DNA from: CAVPCZ01 sp963702445
Lineage (GTDB): Bacteria > Bacteroidota > Ignavibacteria > UBA10030 > UBA6906
Length of the DNA: 64,000 nt
Direction: 5' to 3'
Assembly: GCA_963702445.1 (NCBI GenBank)
Contig: CAVPCZ010000018.1
Span: 215,989-279,988 of the forward strand
Positions within the stretch are counted from its first letter, which is position 1. Each line of letters opens with the position of its first letter. Below, piece by piece: positions 48,412-57,952 of this stretch. The notes under the pieces were generated by a model. It worked only from the letters and a program-made list of their open reading frames with translations, was not told where the DNA came from and searched no databases. Position numbers and translations under genes: made by a program.

Positions 48412-48982
48412 TCAGTCGAAGTGGAAATAGCCCATGACAAACGATGAACGCAGCGTGTCCACACCGCCTTCACGGTTGACGGGAAATGTCCGCCACGTTT
48501 TAATGTCGAGCCGTTTGACGAATGTCCGGGCCAGGAGGACTTTCTCCAGATCGGTCATATCCACGTACGATACTGTGAAATTCGTTCTGTACCGCCGGTT
48601 GGATGTCCCGGCTTCCCGTTCGATGGAGAAATCCATTGAAGTCATCGAAATCGTCAAACATGAAGAGCGAATCCTCTCCCGCCTCCGGTCCGAGAGACAG
48701 CGGGGACGTCAGTGCCGAAACAGCCGTCAAAGCAACGTGCATGGTGTCGGTGACCGCATCGAAGGCAAGACCCTGAGCCTGTTCAATGTAGGAGGTGGTT
48801 ATGGATGTCAGAAAAATGCCGTCCTGCCCGGTTCCTATGGCATCCCCCGCGCTGGCGGACGTGCCATAGAAATTCACGAGTATCGTGGACAGAAGGGCAA
48901 AGGCACCGAGAGTGAGCAATGTATGGCCGGACCCCAATGGAATCTCCTCCGCGACGTGTGGTGTTGCTCTGATGTGACTCAT
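48412..48982 (-). CDS. membrane-anchored protein, first gene of the pilin-like trio (one frameshift)
   Basis: About 190 residues. It starts MSHIRATPHVAEEIPLGSGHTLLTLGAFALLSTILVNFYG, with a membrane helix at about residues 22-40. A variable region (GDAIGTGQDGIFLTSITTSYIEQAQGLAFDAVTD) then joins, after a break near 48640, TSMDFSIEREAGTSNRRYRTNFTVSYVDMTDLEK and ends SSFVMGYFHFD. The first gene of three. A longer TTG start at 49021 is possible. I do not recognise the family; shared architecture with its neighbours suggests a surface filament or a secretion accessory. Confidence 0.6.
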
Positions 48983-49311
48983 GTGCTTCAAACCGAGTGC
49001 CAAACTGAGAGAGCCCGACAAGTCGAAATTTCAATTCCTTGTGATGTTGACATACTGGTTCTTTAAACCCCGGGAATATTCTTTCTTCAATGGCAGGAGC
49101 GTGAATAAGAAGCACCTCGAAATCCAACGGAATGTTGTGCACCATGCCAGCACATGGGGAACCGGCAGTTGTTCCTCAGGAGGACAGGAGCCGGATGTCA
49201 GGACATCGGTATGGGAGGGTATGTTGTGGTGGTGAACAGCACTCCGCCTACACTCCGGGTGGATACGTCCGGAAAGTAGGGGAGTTTTACGTGGCAGAGC
49301 AGGTCAGGTTT
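48983..49311. other. intergenic region between the pilin-like trio and the glycosyltransferase
   Basis: About 330 bases. I see no convincing gene on either strand; short ORFs here have no recognisable composition. It must contain the trio's promoter, but no strong motif stands out. Confidence 0.45.
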
Positions 49312-51249
49312 CTATTTTGTGATTGTCCGCGCCGCAGTGGAGTCGCGCGTAAGCAACGCGAGAACCCGGCGGGCCGCACGGTCATCCGGTCTGGCGGCAA
49401 GAATCGCGTCAATCATCTCTCCCGCCTCAACCGCATTCCCCCGTTCTGTATGTAACCTCGGCAAGAAGGACACGTGCCGGCCAGTGGTCGGCCTGGAGCT
49501 GCACGGCGATACGGAGCTCCGCATCCGCCTGATCCGGACGGCCGAGGGCCACGGCGGCGACAGCCATAAGATAGTGCACGCGCGCCGATGCGGGTTCCAC
49601 CCGGTTCTGAAATTCGAGAATGCGCAACGCCTCGGCGGGCCGCCCTGCGCCCAGCAGCTGGGATGCCGTCATGACGCCCCGTGTGACGTCCTGAGAGATG
49701 AACCGGGTTCGTCCGGGATCGTAGGAGAATACTTCCATAATCTCCGGAGACCTGCTCATCCGTCTGGAAGAGCGGGGTCTGATTCGCGACTTCGAACCAG
49801 TTTCGCAAAACGGCAACATGTGTCACCTTCTGCGAAAGAAGAAAACGCCGCAGGCCGTCGAAGCTGCCGATATTCCTGATCATACCCAGGAGAGACCAGA
49901 CCGACCATGTCGGCGATCCTCCGTCCGCCGTAGAACGCCACTGCTCCGACATCATGCGTTGCGACGATGGCATCCTCGGGGAGGTGCGAGCTGATCCACC
50001 GGGCGGTGGTCACCTGCCGATCCTCAATGTACTTGCACGCCCCGGCGTACCCGCGCGACTTCGTCATGTCCGCCGCTACAAATTGTATGACGAGCGCGCC
50101 CCCGCATGCGGTGGTCACGGCAACACGCCAGGAGTTCCTCTTCAGCAGGTGAAAGGCCGACTCCAGACGGGCGAGAACCGACTCAAGACCATCCACACCC
50201 AGCATAAGAACGAACGGGAGAAGCGGCATCAGATAACGTCCCTCCTGATACAGATGGGGGAGCTTCAGCCAGTACGCGGATGTCAGGGCCAGTATCCAGA
50301 GGAGATGCACAAGATACGCCTGCGGCTTCCGGCGAAGGATCCGCACCACAACATTCAGTGCACCCACGCCCGCCAGAAGAACAAACGGCATGAGGTGTCC
50401 GTCTGTCAGGAACCGGAGCAACTCCGCACCGAAGTCCGACGAACCCGATCCGTAGTATGTCAGCTTCGCCGCATACGTGTTCGGGAGCACGGTTCCGGAC
50501 AAAACGGAATTCCATACTCCATAGGCGGCGGCGAACGCCGCGCTCACACCAAGAAAGACCCGCACATTCAACGGAGGCGACGCACCGCCCGCCTCCTGCT
50601 TCTTCGAAGCAGGATGATCTCGCCACTGCACGTCGTAGATCAGGTCGAGAACCAGCGCGGCCACGAACAGGGCACGCTTCGGGGCGTGCCCAGAGTGCCA
50701 GTCCGCATGTGACACCGAGCCACGACGGCGTGCTTCTTCCTGTATGCCAGCAAAGCGCCGGCAAGCAAAGCCGTAAACAGGCTCGTCTCCATTCCCGAGA
50801 CCGAGGCGTAGATCAGGCGAGCTTCAAGCGCTGTCAAAGCCGCGGCAATCAACGGAAACACCGGTACACCCGTGCGCACCGGTTTGCCGGCGGAAGGGAG
50901 CCGCATCAAAAGAAAAACCAGGACCACAAGGGCGGCATGTGACAGGATGCCGAGCGCGTAAGAGAGTATCATTTCATCGGAAGTCAGGAAGAACCCCGCT
51001 GCAAGGAGAAGCGTGTAGAGAGGGGACGTCGACCCGGAGGTCACCATCCGGTCCTGGAAGTAGGAGAAGCTGCCATAATCGTGGAGATTGCGGGCGAATT
51101 GCAGATGAATCCACGCATCGTCGAGTGGAAAACCGGACGCGCCGTTCGACTGCGAAGCCGAAAGCACGAAGAAGAGAGAGGCGCCCGCGGCGATGGCTGT
51201 CAGGGCCGCGAAGGGGATGATGGTGCGCAGGAGACGTTGCCGGTCTCAT
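49312..51249 (-). CDS. GT-C fold glycosyltransferase with C-terminal TPR-like repeats (frameshifted)
   Basis: A polytopic inner-membrane sugar transferase of about 640 residues after correction. Near the N-terminus, FPLDDAWIHLQFARNLHDYGSFSYF carries the conserved DD motif of GT-C enzymes (GT39/ArnT/PMT-like) in the first periplasmic loop; many membrane helices follow (SPLYTLLLAAGFFL, LSYALGILSHAALVVLVFLLM, GALNVVVRILR, YLVHLLWILALTSAYWLKL, YLMPLLPFVLMLGVD). ATHDVGAVAFYGGRRIADMVGLVSP is typical of the C-terminal loop. A TPR-like tail then reads GRPAEALRILEFQNRVEPASARVHYLMAVAAVALGRPDQADAEL and ends at 49312. Breaks lie near 51240, 50715 and 49830. The donor is probably a polyprenyl-phosphate sugar. 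Confidence 0.78.
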
Positions 51250-51742
51250 AGGGTCAGAGGTGATGTGCCCGGCATGCGGTGCCCGGACCGGACACCGGTA
51301 CACGGGATATCCGGCAGAGGGTGTTCGTATCGTTTCACATGTCATGCGAGGACGAACAGGATTGTGGGCGAGGCAGAGTACAGAAATGGTAACACTTTTC
51401 CCCGGCATCTGCAATGCAGACAACGTGATCTGCGTCACATCTGTTTCTTCGTGGAATCGGGTATCTGGCTGAACGATGCCTCCAGGTATTCTTTGCCTCC
51501 GGGGGAGCATCCCTGCACCGCGGTTCCGGCTTGCAGGACGGAAGGGTTCAGGGGGAGCGGATTGCTGGGTCAAAGCACCGTTGCGGTGCAAGGCGAATGA
51601 TGAGACAATTGTATATCTTCCGTGAAACAACTATCTTTACTATTATTCTCCTGTGCCTCCAGGCTGCGGGACGAATGCCGTGCCGCCGTGGTGCCTTCCA
51701 TCCACACGAGAGAGAGCTTCCGGCCCGCAATCATGAATACGC
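51250..51742 (+). other. intergenic region with a CRP-like site
   Basis: About 490 bases without a supported gene. GTGATCTGCGTCAC (51425-51438) fits the CRP/FNR-family pattern TGTGA-N6-TCACA with one change, roughly 300 bases before the secreted-protein gene at 51743. Confidence 0.5.
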
Positions 51743-54700
51743 ATGAGGGGGGGATATGTCGCTCATACCCGTTTCACACCTGACCCGTTCAGACGAAATC
51801 AATCCAGCCATCTCCGGCGGGTAGCTGCCACTCTGCTGGTTGCGCTGCTTGCCGTCGGCGGGGGCTTCTGCTCAACTGCACCATTTCAAGGTGGAAGCCG
51901 CCGGAGGGGGGAACATCGGCAAGCAACGGGCGGGTGCGCCCTTCTCCATACGCATCACCGCGGAGAAAGCGGACAACTCCACCGCCACAACATTCACGGA
52001 TAAGGTGAAGATCACCTCCACGGGAATGATCACCGCCGGTGGAGACTCGACAGCGAAATTCACGGCTGGTGTGCTCGCTACTCACAGCGTCACCATCGGC
52101 AACACCGGATCCTTCACCATAACGGCAACCAACGTTGCCACCGGTACGAGCAACACGTTCACGGTGGCGGCTTTCATGTCGGATGATTTCAACGCGAGGA
52201 ATGTCAACACACGTTTCTGGACGTTCAGCGATCCGCTCGGAGATGTCACGCTTTCCCTGAAAGGAACGGGAACCGCCAATGCCAGGCTCTCACTTGCACT
52301 CCCTGCCGGGGTTGCGCATGATCTGTTCACGGGGAAGAACCATGCCCCACGCCTCATGCAACCAACGGCGAACGTTGACTTCACGCTCGACGTAAAATTC
52401 GATTCACCGCTTTCTCAGATCTACCAGATTCAGGGCGTATTGGTTCAGCAGGATGCCAACACCCTCCTGCGATTCGATCTGAGCAGCGATGGGACTTCCA
52501 CAAACGCCTATGCGGCATAGACGACAGATGGTTTTTCAACGGCCCCCGTAACGCAGATCCCGCTCACTCAAGTGGCACCCAATAACGTCTTCCCTCTCTA
52601 TTTGCGGGTGAGCCGGGCGGGAGACATATGGACGTATGCTTACTTCCACCAACGGAACCACCTACTCTCTGGTGCGGAGTTTCGCCGTCGCTCTCACGGT
52701 TACTCAGACAGGTCTGTTTGCGGGAAACAGCGGGACCTCCGTTCCCGGACATACCGCTCTCGTCGACTATTTCTTCGATTCGGCTTCCCCGCTTGCTCCG
52801 GAAGACGGAACGGCTGTCATTGATTCCTTGCCGCCGCTCGTCTACGACATTCTGTCGATTGCCGGAGGTACCGTGATGAAAGTGTCCTGGAAAACAGATG
52901 AACGCGCGAAAAGCAGACTGGAATATGGAAAAACAACATCCTATGGGAGTGTTGTTCTTGACGACACACTCAGGACGCTTCATACAATTCTGCTGACGAT
53001 CGCTCAGCAACAATACTGTCTACAATTTCCGGATTATCGCGACGGATAGTCTGGGCCGGAAACGACACAACTGCCAATCTGAGAGGACACCACATATGTA
53101 AAAATCTCCCACGCTCTTTGCGCTCTGGTACGGCAACAGCCAAACATTCGGGAAGATTGGGCACACCGCAGCGGTTCGTGAATCTCCTCGGCAATGTCTC
53201 TGACCCCTTCGGCATTGATTCGCTGTATTACCGGTTGAATGGCGGACCCCAGATCAATCTCTCGCGGGGTCCCGATTCCCGTCGTCTCCAGAATGCAGGG
53301 GACTTTAACATCGATATTCGGTATGATGCACTCCGGGCCGGGTCCAATACCGTGGTGCTCACGGCCAAGAACCCTTTGGTGAGCGAAAAGACACGACCAT
53401 TACGGTGAGGGACAGCAGCACGCGCAGTCTGGCCGCTGCCGTTCTCCGTGACCTGGTCCTCGCAGAAAAGCCTCACCGATTCCGTCCAGATCACAGACGG
53501 GAAATGGGCGGTGTCATCGGGGGCAATACGCATTCTCGAAAGGGGATACGACCGAGTCCTGGCCTTCGGGGATACGTCATGGCAGGACTATATCATGAAG
53601 GCGAAAGTTACGGTAACCGGATTTGATTCCAGCCGCCTCGCATACAACCCTCCCAGCTACGGCCCCTCTCTCGCAATATTGATGCGCTGGAAAGGACACA
53701 CCACGTATCCGATCGCCGGCCCGCAGCCGCTCGAAGGATATCTGCCTCTCGGTGGTTAGGCGGCCCTGAGCTGGCCGACGGTCGAGTTCTCCAAAATGGG
53801 AACTCTTCGGCGACAACCTTCGTGCTCAAAGAAACCAGTCTCACGCCGGTGTTTCAGTTTAATACCGCCTATTTATATCAAGACACAGGTTACCACGATT
53901 CCCGGACAGGGAGGCTTTTACCGGTTCAAGGTCTGGAAGGCCTCGGAAGCGGAGCCGTCGACATGGCTTATGAACATGCAGGAGCCTCTGAGTGGTCCTC
54001 AGCGAGGATCTGTATTGCTCGTTGCCCACCACGTGAGCGCTCTCAATCGATGACGTGGTCTTCACTGCCCTCCCGGCTGATAACGTCCCACCCGTTCTCT
54101 CCAATATCAACATGGAGCCGGCTGGGACCTCCGCCTATATTTCCCTGGCAACCGACGAGCCGGCACGAACGAAGGTCGAGTACGGCCTCACGACGGCGTA
54201 CGGGCCGCACCGCACTCGCCGATTCGAGCGTTGCGCCTGTCTCACGGTGTGCCTCTCTCCGGGACTGATTCCATCCACGATGTATCATTACAGGATTATC
54301 GCCTCCGACAATTCCGGGCAATGTCCGCGACCACGACGGACGCTGTCTTCACAACCCTTCCCGCCGGTCCCGACGACGCTGGTTTCGGATGAATTCAAAC
54401 GACGACACTGGACACACGATGGACTCTCGGTCAATCCTCTGGGTGACGCCACTATTCCACCCCTGACACGGTGGTCAAGATTGATATCCCCGGCCAGGTT
54501 GCGCATGAGATCTGGACGGATGGCGATACCGGTCGCCGCGCATCACACAGGCAGCCAACAATACCGATGTCCAGGTCGATGTGAAGTGGAATTCCACGAT
54601 CTCCGGTAACTGCCACCGAATACCGGGCACAGGGGATAGTCGCGGAACAGGATGCGAACAACCTGATCCGGTTCGATTATACGTCCAATATCCTGCAGGA

Positions 54701-55292
54701 ACACAAGTATTTGCCGCTTCGTTCACCAACGGTTTCACCCTTGATGCGATCAAAATCTAGGTGTACCTTCTCGTACCCGATGCAACAGGGACCGAGCCAC
54801 TGTATATGCGCGTCAAGCGAGAGGGTAATGTGTGGACCCAGTGGCACTCCACAAACGGGACGACGTGGACCCTTGCCGCACAATTCCATCACCGACTGGC
54901 GCTGAGCGGCGTTGGTCTTTTTGTCGCAAATGCGGGAGCGTCTCCTCCTCCGCATACAGGCATCATGGACTACTTCCGTGTCAATGTTCCTCGTCACTGA
55001 TGTTGCGCCCTGGGCCGGGCTGTTCCTGCCGTCTATTCCGCTCGAACAGAACTATCCTAATCCATTCAATCCGTCAACGACAATCCGCTATGGCCTGCCC
55101 GTACAAGTCTGCTGTCGAGCTCACGGTCTACAATATGCTCGGTCAGCAGGTCGTGGTTCTCGTTCAGGGGGAGCAGGAAGCGGGCTACCACGACGTCAAA
55201 TTCGACGGCTCGGGCTACTCCAGCGGAGTGTATTTCTACCGGCTGAGGCGGGTGATTTCATTCAGACGCGCAAGGTTCTGATGCTGAAATAG
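51743..55292 (+). pseudogene. giant secreted protein with two DUF1349-like lectin domains and sorting C-terminus, badly broken
   Basis: A signal-bearing start (MRGGYVAHTRF, then RRVAATLLVALLAVGGGFCS) leads, through more than a dozen frame changes, to one protein of about 1170 residues. Recognisable parts: an Ig-like adhesion repeat (TAEKADNSTATTFTDKVKITST, GSFTITATNV); a concanavalin/DUF1349-like domain (FMSDDFNARNVNTRFWTFSDPLGD, IQGVLVQQDANTLLRFDLSSDGTSTN, TALVDYFFD); fibronectin-like strands (VMKVSWKTDERAKSRLEYGKTTSYG; TSAYISLATDEPARTKVEYGLTTAYG); a second lectin domain (VSDEFKRRHWTHDGLSVNPLGDATI, NLIRFDYTSNILQ, TGIMDYFRVNV); and the C-terminus LEQNYPNPFNPSTTIRYGL, YNMLGQQVVVLVQGEQEAGYHDVKFDG, FIQTRKVLMLK ending at 55292. 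The two halves are an internal duplication. Confidence 0.6.
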
Positions 55293-55679
55293 ATCATTCA
55301 GGCTGGCTCTGTTCACCTATGCCGGTCTGATCAGATACGAGAGCAACTGAGCACCATACCCGCCGGCATCGTGACTGTCCATGCCCTCAGCACAGCCGGG
55401 ATTTTGACCTCCGTGAGCTGGACCTCTTGAGCTCCATGATCGGATTCCGCCAAGATGGAAACAACCGGGCTCTCGTTCAACCGGCAGGCGAATATCGGGC
55501 CGCGTTCAATGCCGGCAACAAAAGCGCGAAATCTTCGTTCATACAGATGCCGGTCGCTTCCCGCCTGCATCCACAGATAAAGGCTGCGCATGTCAGTGTG
55601 GGTGAGCTCTCCTGTCCCGGGGAGAGGCGGGGTGGCTGACAGGCATCACAATCAAGAACATCATCCACGGTGGTCCTCA
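55293..55679 (+). other. intergenic region, nothing recognised
   Basis: About 390 bases between the broken secreted protein and the barrel gene. Both strands have short open frames, but none has a start with Shine-Dalgarno or recognisable composition. Confidence 0.4.
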
Positions 55680-56312
55680 ATGAAGAATGTCCTCCTTCTC
55701 TCCGTCGTGTCCGCTCTCCTGTTTTCCGTGAGTGCGTCGGCGTACGCTCAGGATATCCTCCTGAAACGCAGATCAGGGCTTGAATTGAACATCGGCATCT
55801 GGGCCGGCGGGGCGTCGACCACGGTCTCTTCCGGCGGTGTCACGACCGAGGCGAATATCGGAGCGTTTGCAGGAGGTCTTCTCTTTTCCCATTGGATGAA
55901 GGAGAATCTCGCCGTCACCCTCAGTGCAGGTTTGCTTGCAGCCAAAGCGAGCTCATCGGTGAGCCTCACGGCGGTCGAGCAGCAGGCGAGTTCCGTAACG
56001 GCCCTGCTTCTCGGTGTACGATTCTACCTGCCCGATCCCGAACCTGATGCCGGGGTGCGCCCGTTTCTTTCCGGGGCGATCGGAACATACATCGGATCTG
56101 AATCGAAGAACACGCTCTTTTCACAGGGGGCGTACACGGAGACCTCTTTCGGCGGTCGCGTTGGCGGGGGTATCGATTTTATCCTCAGCGATCATTTCAA
56201 ACTGGGCGCCAATGCCGGCTATAACATGATGGCCGACTTCGGTGCTCCCATTGGCGGACGCTATAACTATAACGGCGGAGATTTCTCGATCGGCATCGGT
56301 TACATGTTCTAG
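55680..56312 (+). CDS. small outer-membrane beta-barrel protein
   Basis: 210 residues, intact. A signal peptide (MKNVLLLSVVSALLFSVSASAYA) is followed by alternating strands typical of an 8-stranded barrel: LELNIGIWAGGASTT, NIGAFAGGLLFSHWMKENLAVTLSAGLL, SSVTALLLGVRFYLP, VRPFLSGAIGTYIG, FGGRVGGGIDFILSDHFKLGANAGYNMM, and a final strand FSIGIGYMF ending in phenylalanine, the outer-membrane assembly signal. The DNA just upstream has no strong Shine-Dalgarno. Function unknown; OmpW/OmpX-like proteins of this size act as adhesins or small-solute pores. Confidence 0.82.
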   Translation: MKNVLLLSVVSALLFSVSASAYAQDILLKRRSGLELNIGIWAGGASTTVSSGGVTTEANIGAFAGGLLFSHWMKENLAVTLSAGLLAAKASSSVSLTAVEQQASSVTALLLGVRFYLPDPEPDAGVRPFLSGAIGTYIGSESKNTLFSQGAYTETSFGGRVGGGIDFILSDHFKLGANAGYNMMADFGAPIGGRYNYNGGDFSIGIGYMF

Positions 56313-56344
56313 CACCCCTGTTCATCATTCATCCGGAGCTCTCC

Positions 56345-56908
56345 ATGATTCTTCTCCTGGTCTTTGGCCTCCTCCTGCTTTTTCTCTTCTGGGGGATCGG
56401 GCAGTACAACAAGCTCGTCACATTGCGCAATCAGGTTCAAAACGGCTGGAAGCAGATCGACGTCCAGTTGAAACGCCGGCACGACCTGATTCCGAACCTT
56501 GTCAGCACGGTGAAGGGGTATATGCAGTATGAACAGGAAACGCTGGACAAGGTGATCCAGGCGCGGAACGCCGCAACGACGGCTTCCGGTGTCGCTGACG
56601 CGGCCGCCAAGGAGAATGCGCTGACGGGGGCGCTCGGCCGGCTCTTCGCCCTTGCGGAGAACTACCCGACCCTGAAGGCCAATGAGAACGTGAAACAGCT
56701 TCAGGAGGAACTCTCGAGCACCGAAAACAAGATCGGCTTCGCCCGGCAGTTCTTCAACGACATCGCGACAAAGTTCAACATCGCGCAACAGGTGTTTCCC
56801 GCCAACATCATCGCGGGCATGTTCGGTTTCCGTCCTTCGGAGCTCTTCGAGGTGACGGATGCAGCGGAACGTGCCGTGCCGGCTGTTGATCTTTCCCTCA
56901 AGAAGTAG
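56345..56908 (+). CDS. lemA: LemA family protein
   Basis: 187 residues. An N-terminal membrane helix (MILLLVFGLLLLFLFWGIGQYN) is followed by the LemA helical bundle: LVTLRNQVQNGWKQIDVQLKRRHDLIPNLVSTVKGYMQYEQETLDKVIQARN, then ENVKQLQEELSSTENKIGFARQFFNDIATKFN and the closing PANIIAGMFGFRPSELFEV. Members are inner-membrane anchored with unknown biochemistry. The gene is 11 bases upstream of an HtpX-like protease, the usual LemA-HtpX pairing, and may act with it in membrane-protein quality control. Confidence 0.95.
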   Translation: MILLLVFGLLLLFLFWGIGQYNKLVTLRNQVQNGWKQIDVQLKRRHDLIPNLVSTVKGYMQYEQETLDKVIQARNAATTASGVADAAAKENALTGALGRLFALAENYPTLKANENVKQLQEELSSTENKIGFARQFFNDIATKFNIAQQVFPANIIAGMFGFRPSELFEVTDAAERAVPAVDLSLKK

Positions 56909-56919
56909 CGGCCAACGGG

Positions 56920-57906
56920 ATGACGCTCATCGCGAGGAACATCTACGAGCAGCAGTCGCATAACAAGACGCTGACCGTTCTCGTTCTGGCTGGTTTCGTC
57001 CTCTTCGTGGGATTCCTGGGATTCGGGCTGGATCTGTATCTTGCGGGGTGGGGGCAGGACAGCGATGAAGGGACTGGCCTGCCGATCCCTGTTGCGACCA
57101 TACTGGCGATGTCGGTTGCGGGGATCGGTGCGGCACGCAGTGCGCTCAGCGGGGATGCCGCGATTCTTGCTTCATCAACAGCCGTCCCGGTGCCGGAAGA
57201 CGACCCCAGATACCGCCAGCTCATGAATGTCGTGGACGAGATGGCAATTGCGTCGGGCCTTCCACGGCCGAAGGTGTACCTGGTGCCCGATGAGGATCCC
57301 AATGCGTTTGCCACCGGCATGGATCCGGCGCACGCATCAATCGCCGTGACAGAAGGACTGGTGGAGCGGCTGAGCCGTGATGAACTCCAGGCGGTCGTTG
57401 CGCACGAAATGAGCCACATCCGCAACTACGACATCCGCCTGATGACCGTCGTCGCCTCCCTGATCGGCACCGTCCTGCTCATTACAGAATTCGGCACGCG
57501 CACGCTCCGGTTCGGAGGAGCGACGGTGGGAAGAAAGAGCTCCAAAAAGGGAGGCGGAGGGCTCGGGATTCTGATGCTGGTCTGGGTCGTTGCGCTCATC
57601 CTGGCCCCGGTCATTTCCCGGCTCCTTGCGATGGCGGTTTCCCGTCAGCGGGAGTTCCTTGCCGACGCTTCGGGTGCGGAGTTGACCCGTAATCCGCTCG
57701 CGCTCGCCGCCGCGCTGCAGAAGATCACAGACGCGGATGAACCGACACAGGCGATCAAAAAGGGCAGTGCCCATCTCTGCATTGCCGATCCCCTGGGGCG
57801 CAAGGCCAACGAACGGGAGGGTTTCATGGCGGACCTTATGGGCACGCACCCGCCGGTGGAAAAACGGATCATGCTTCTGAAAGCCATGGCCTACCAAAAG
57901 GGCTAG
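56920..57906 (+). CDS. M48 family membrane metalloprotease, HtpX-like
   Basis: 328 residues, intact. An inner-membrane zinc protease. Two N-terminal membrane segments (TLTVLVLAGFVLFVGFLGFGL, ATILAMSVAGIGAA) are followed by the soluble region GLPRPKVYLVPDEDPNAFATG and the zinc motif VVAHEMSHIRNYDIRLMT (HEMSH at 57403-57417). Two further helices (ASLIGTVLLITEF; LGILMLVWVVALILAPVISRLLAMAVS) precede the third ligand region SRQREFLADASGAELTRNP. The length and motifs fit HtpX, which degrades misfolded membrane proteins. It directly follows lemA. A glycine/lysine-rich insertion (GRKSSKKGGGG) lies in the cytoplasmic loop. Confidence 0.92.
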   Translation: MTLIARNIYEQQSHNKTLTVLVLAGFVLFVGFLGFGLDLYLAGWGQDSDEGTGLPIPVATILAMSVAGIGAARSALSGDAAILASSTAVPVPEDDPRYRQLMNVVDEMAIASGLPRPKVYLVPDEDPNAFATGMDPAHASIAVTEGLVERLSRDELQAVVAHEMSHIRNYDIRLMTVVASLIGTVLLITEFGTRTLRFGGATVGRKSSKKGGGGLGILMLVWVVALILAPVISRLLAMAVSRQREFLADASGAELTRNPLALAAALQKITDADEPTQAIKKGSAHLCIADPLGRKANEREGFMADLMGTHPPVEKRIMLLKAMAYQKG

Positions 57907-57952
57907 CCCCGGCCCGCTGTCACCTCTCATCTCATCCAGGGAGACCACGATC

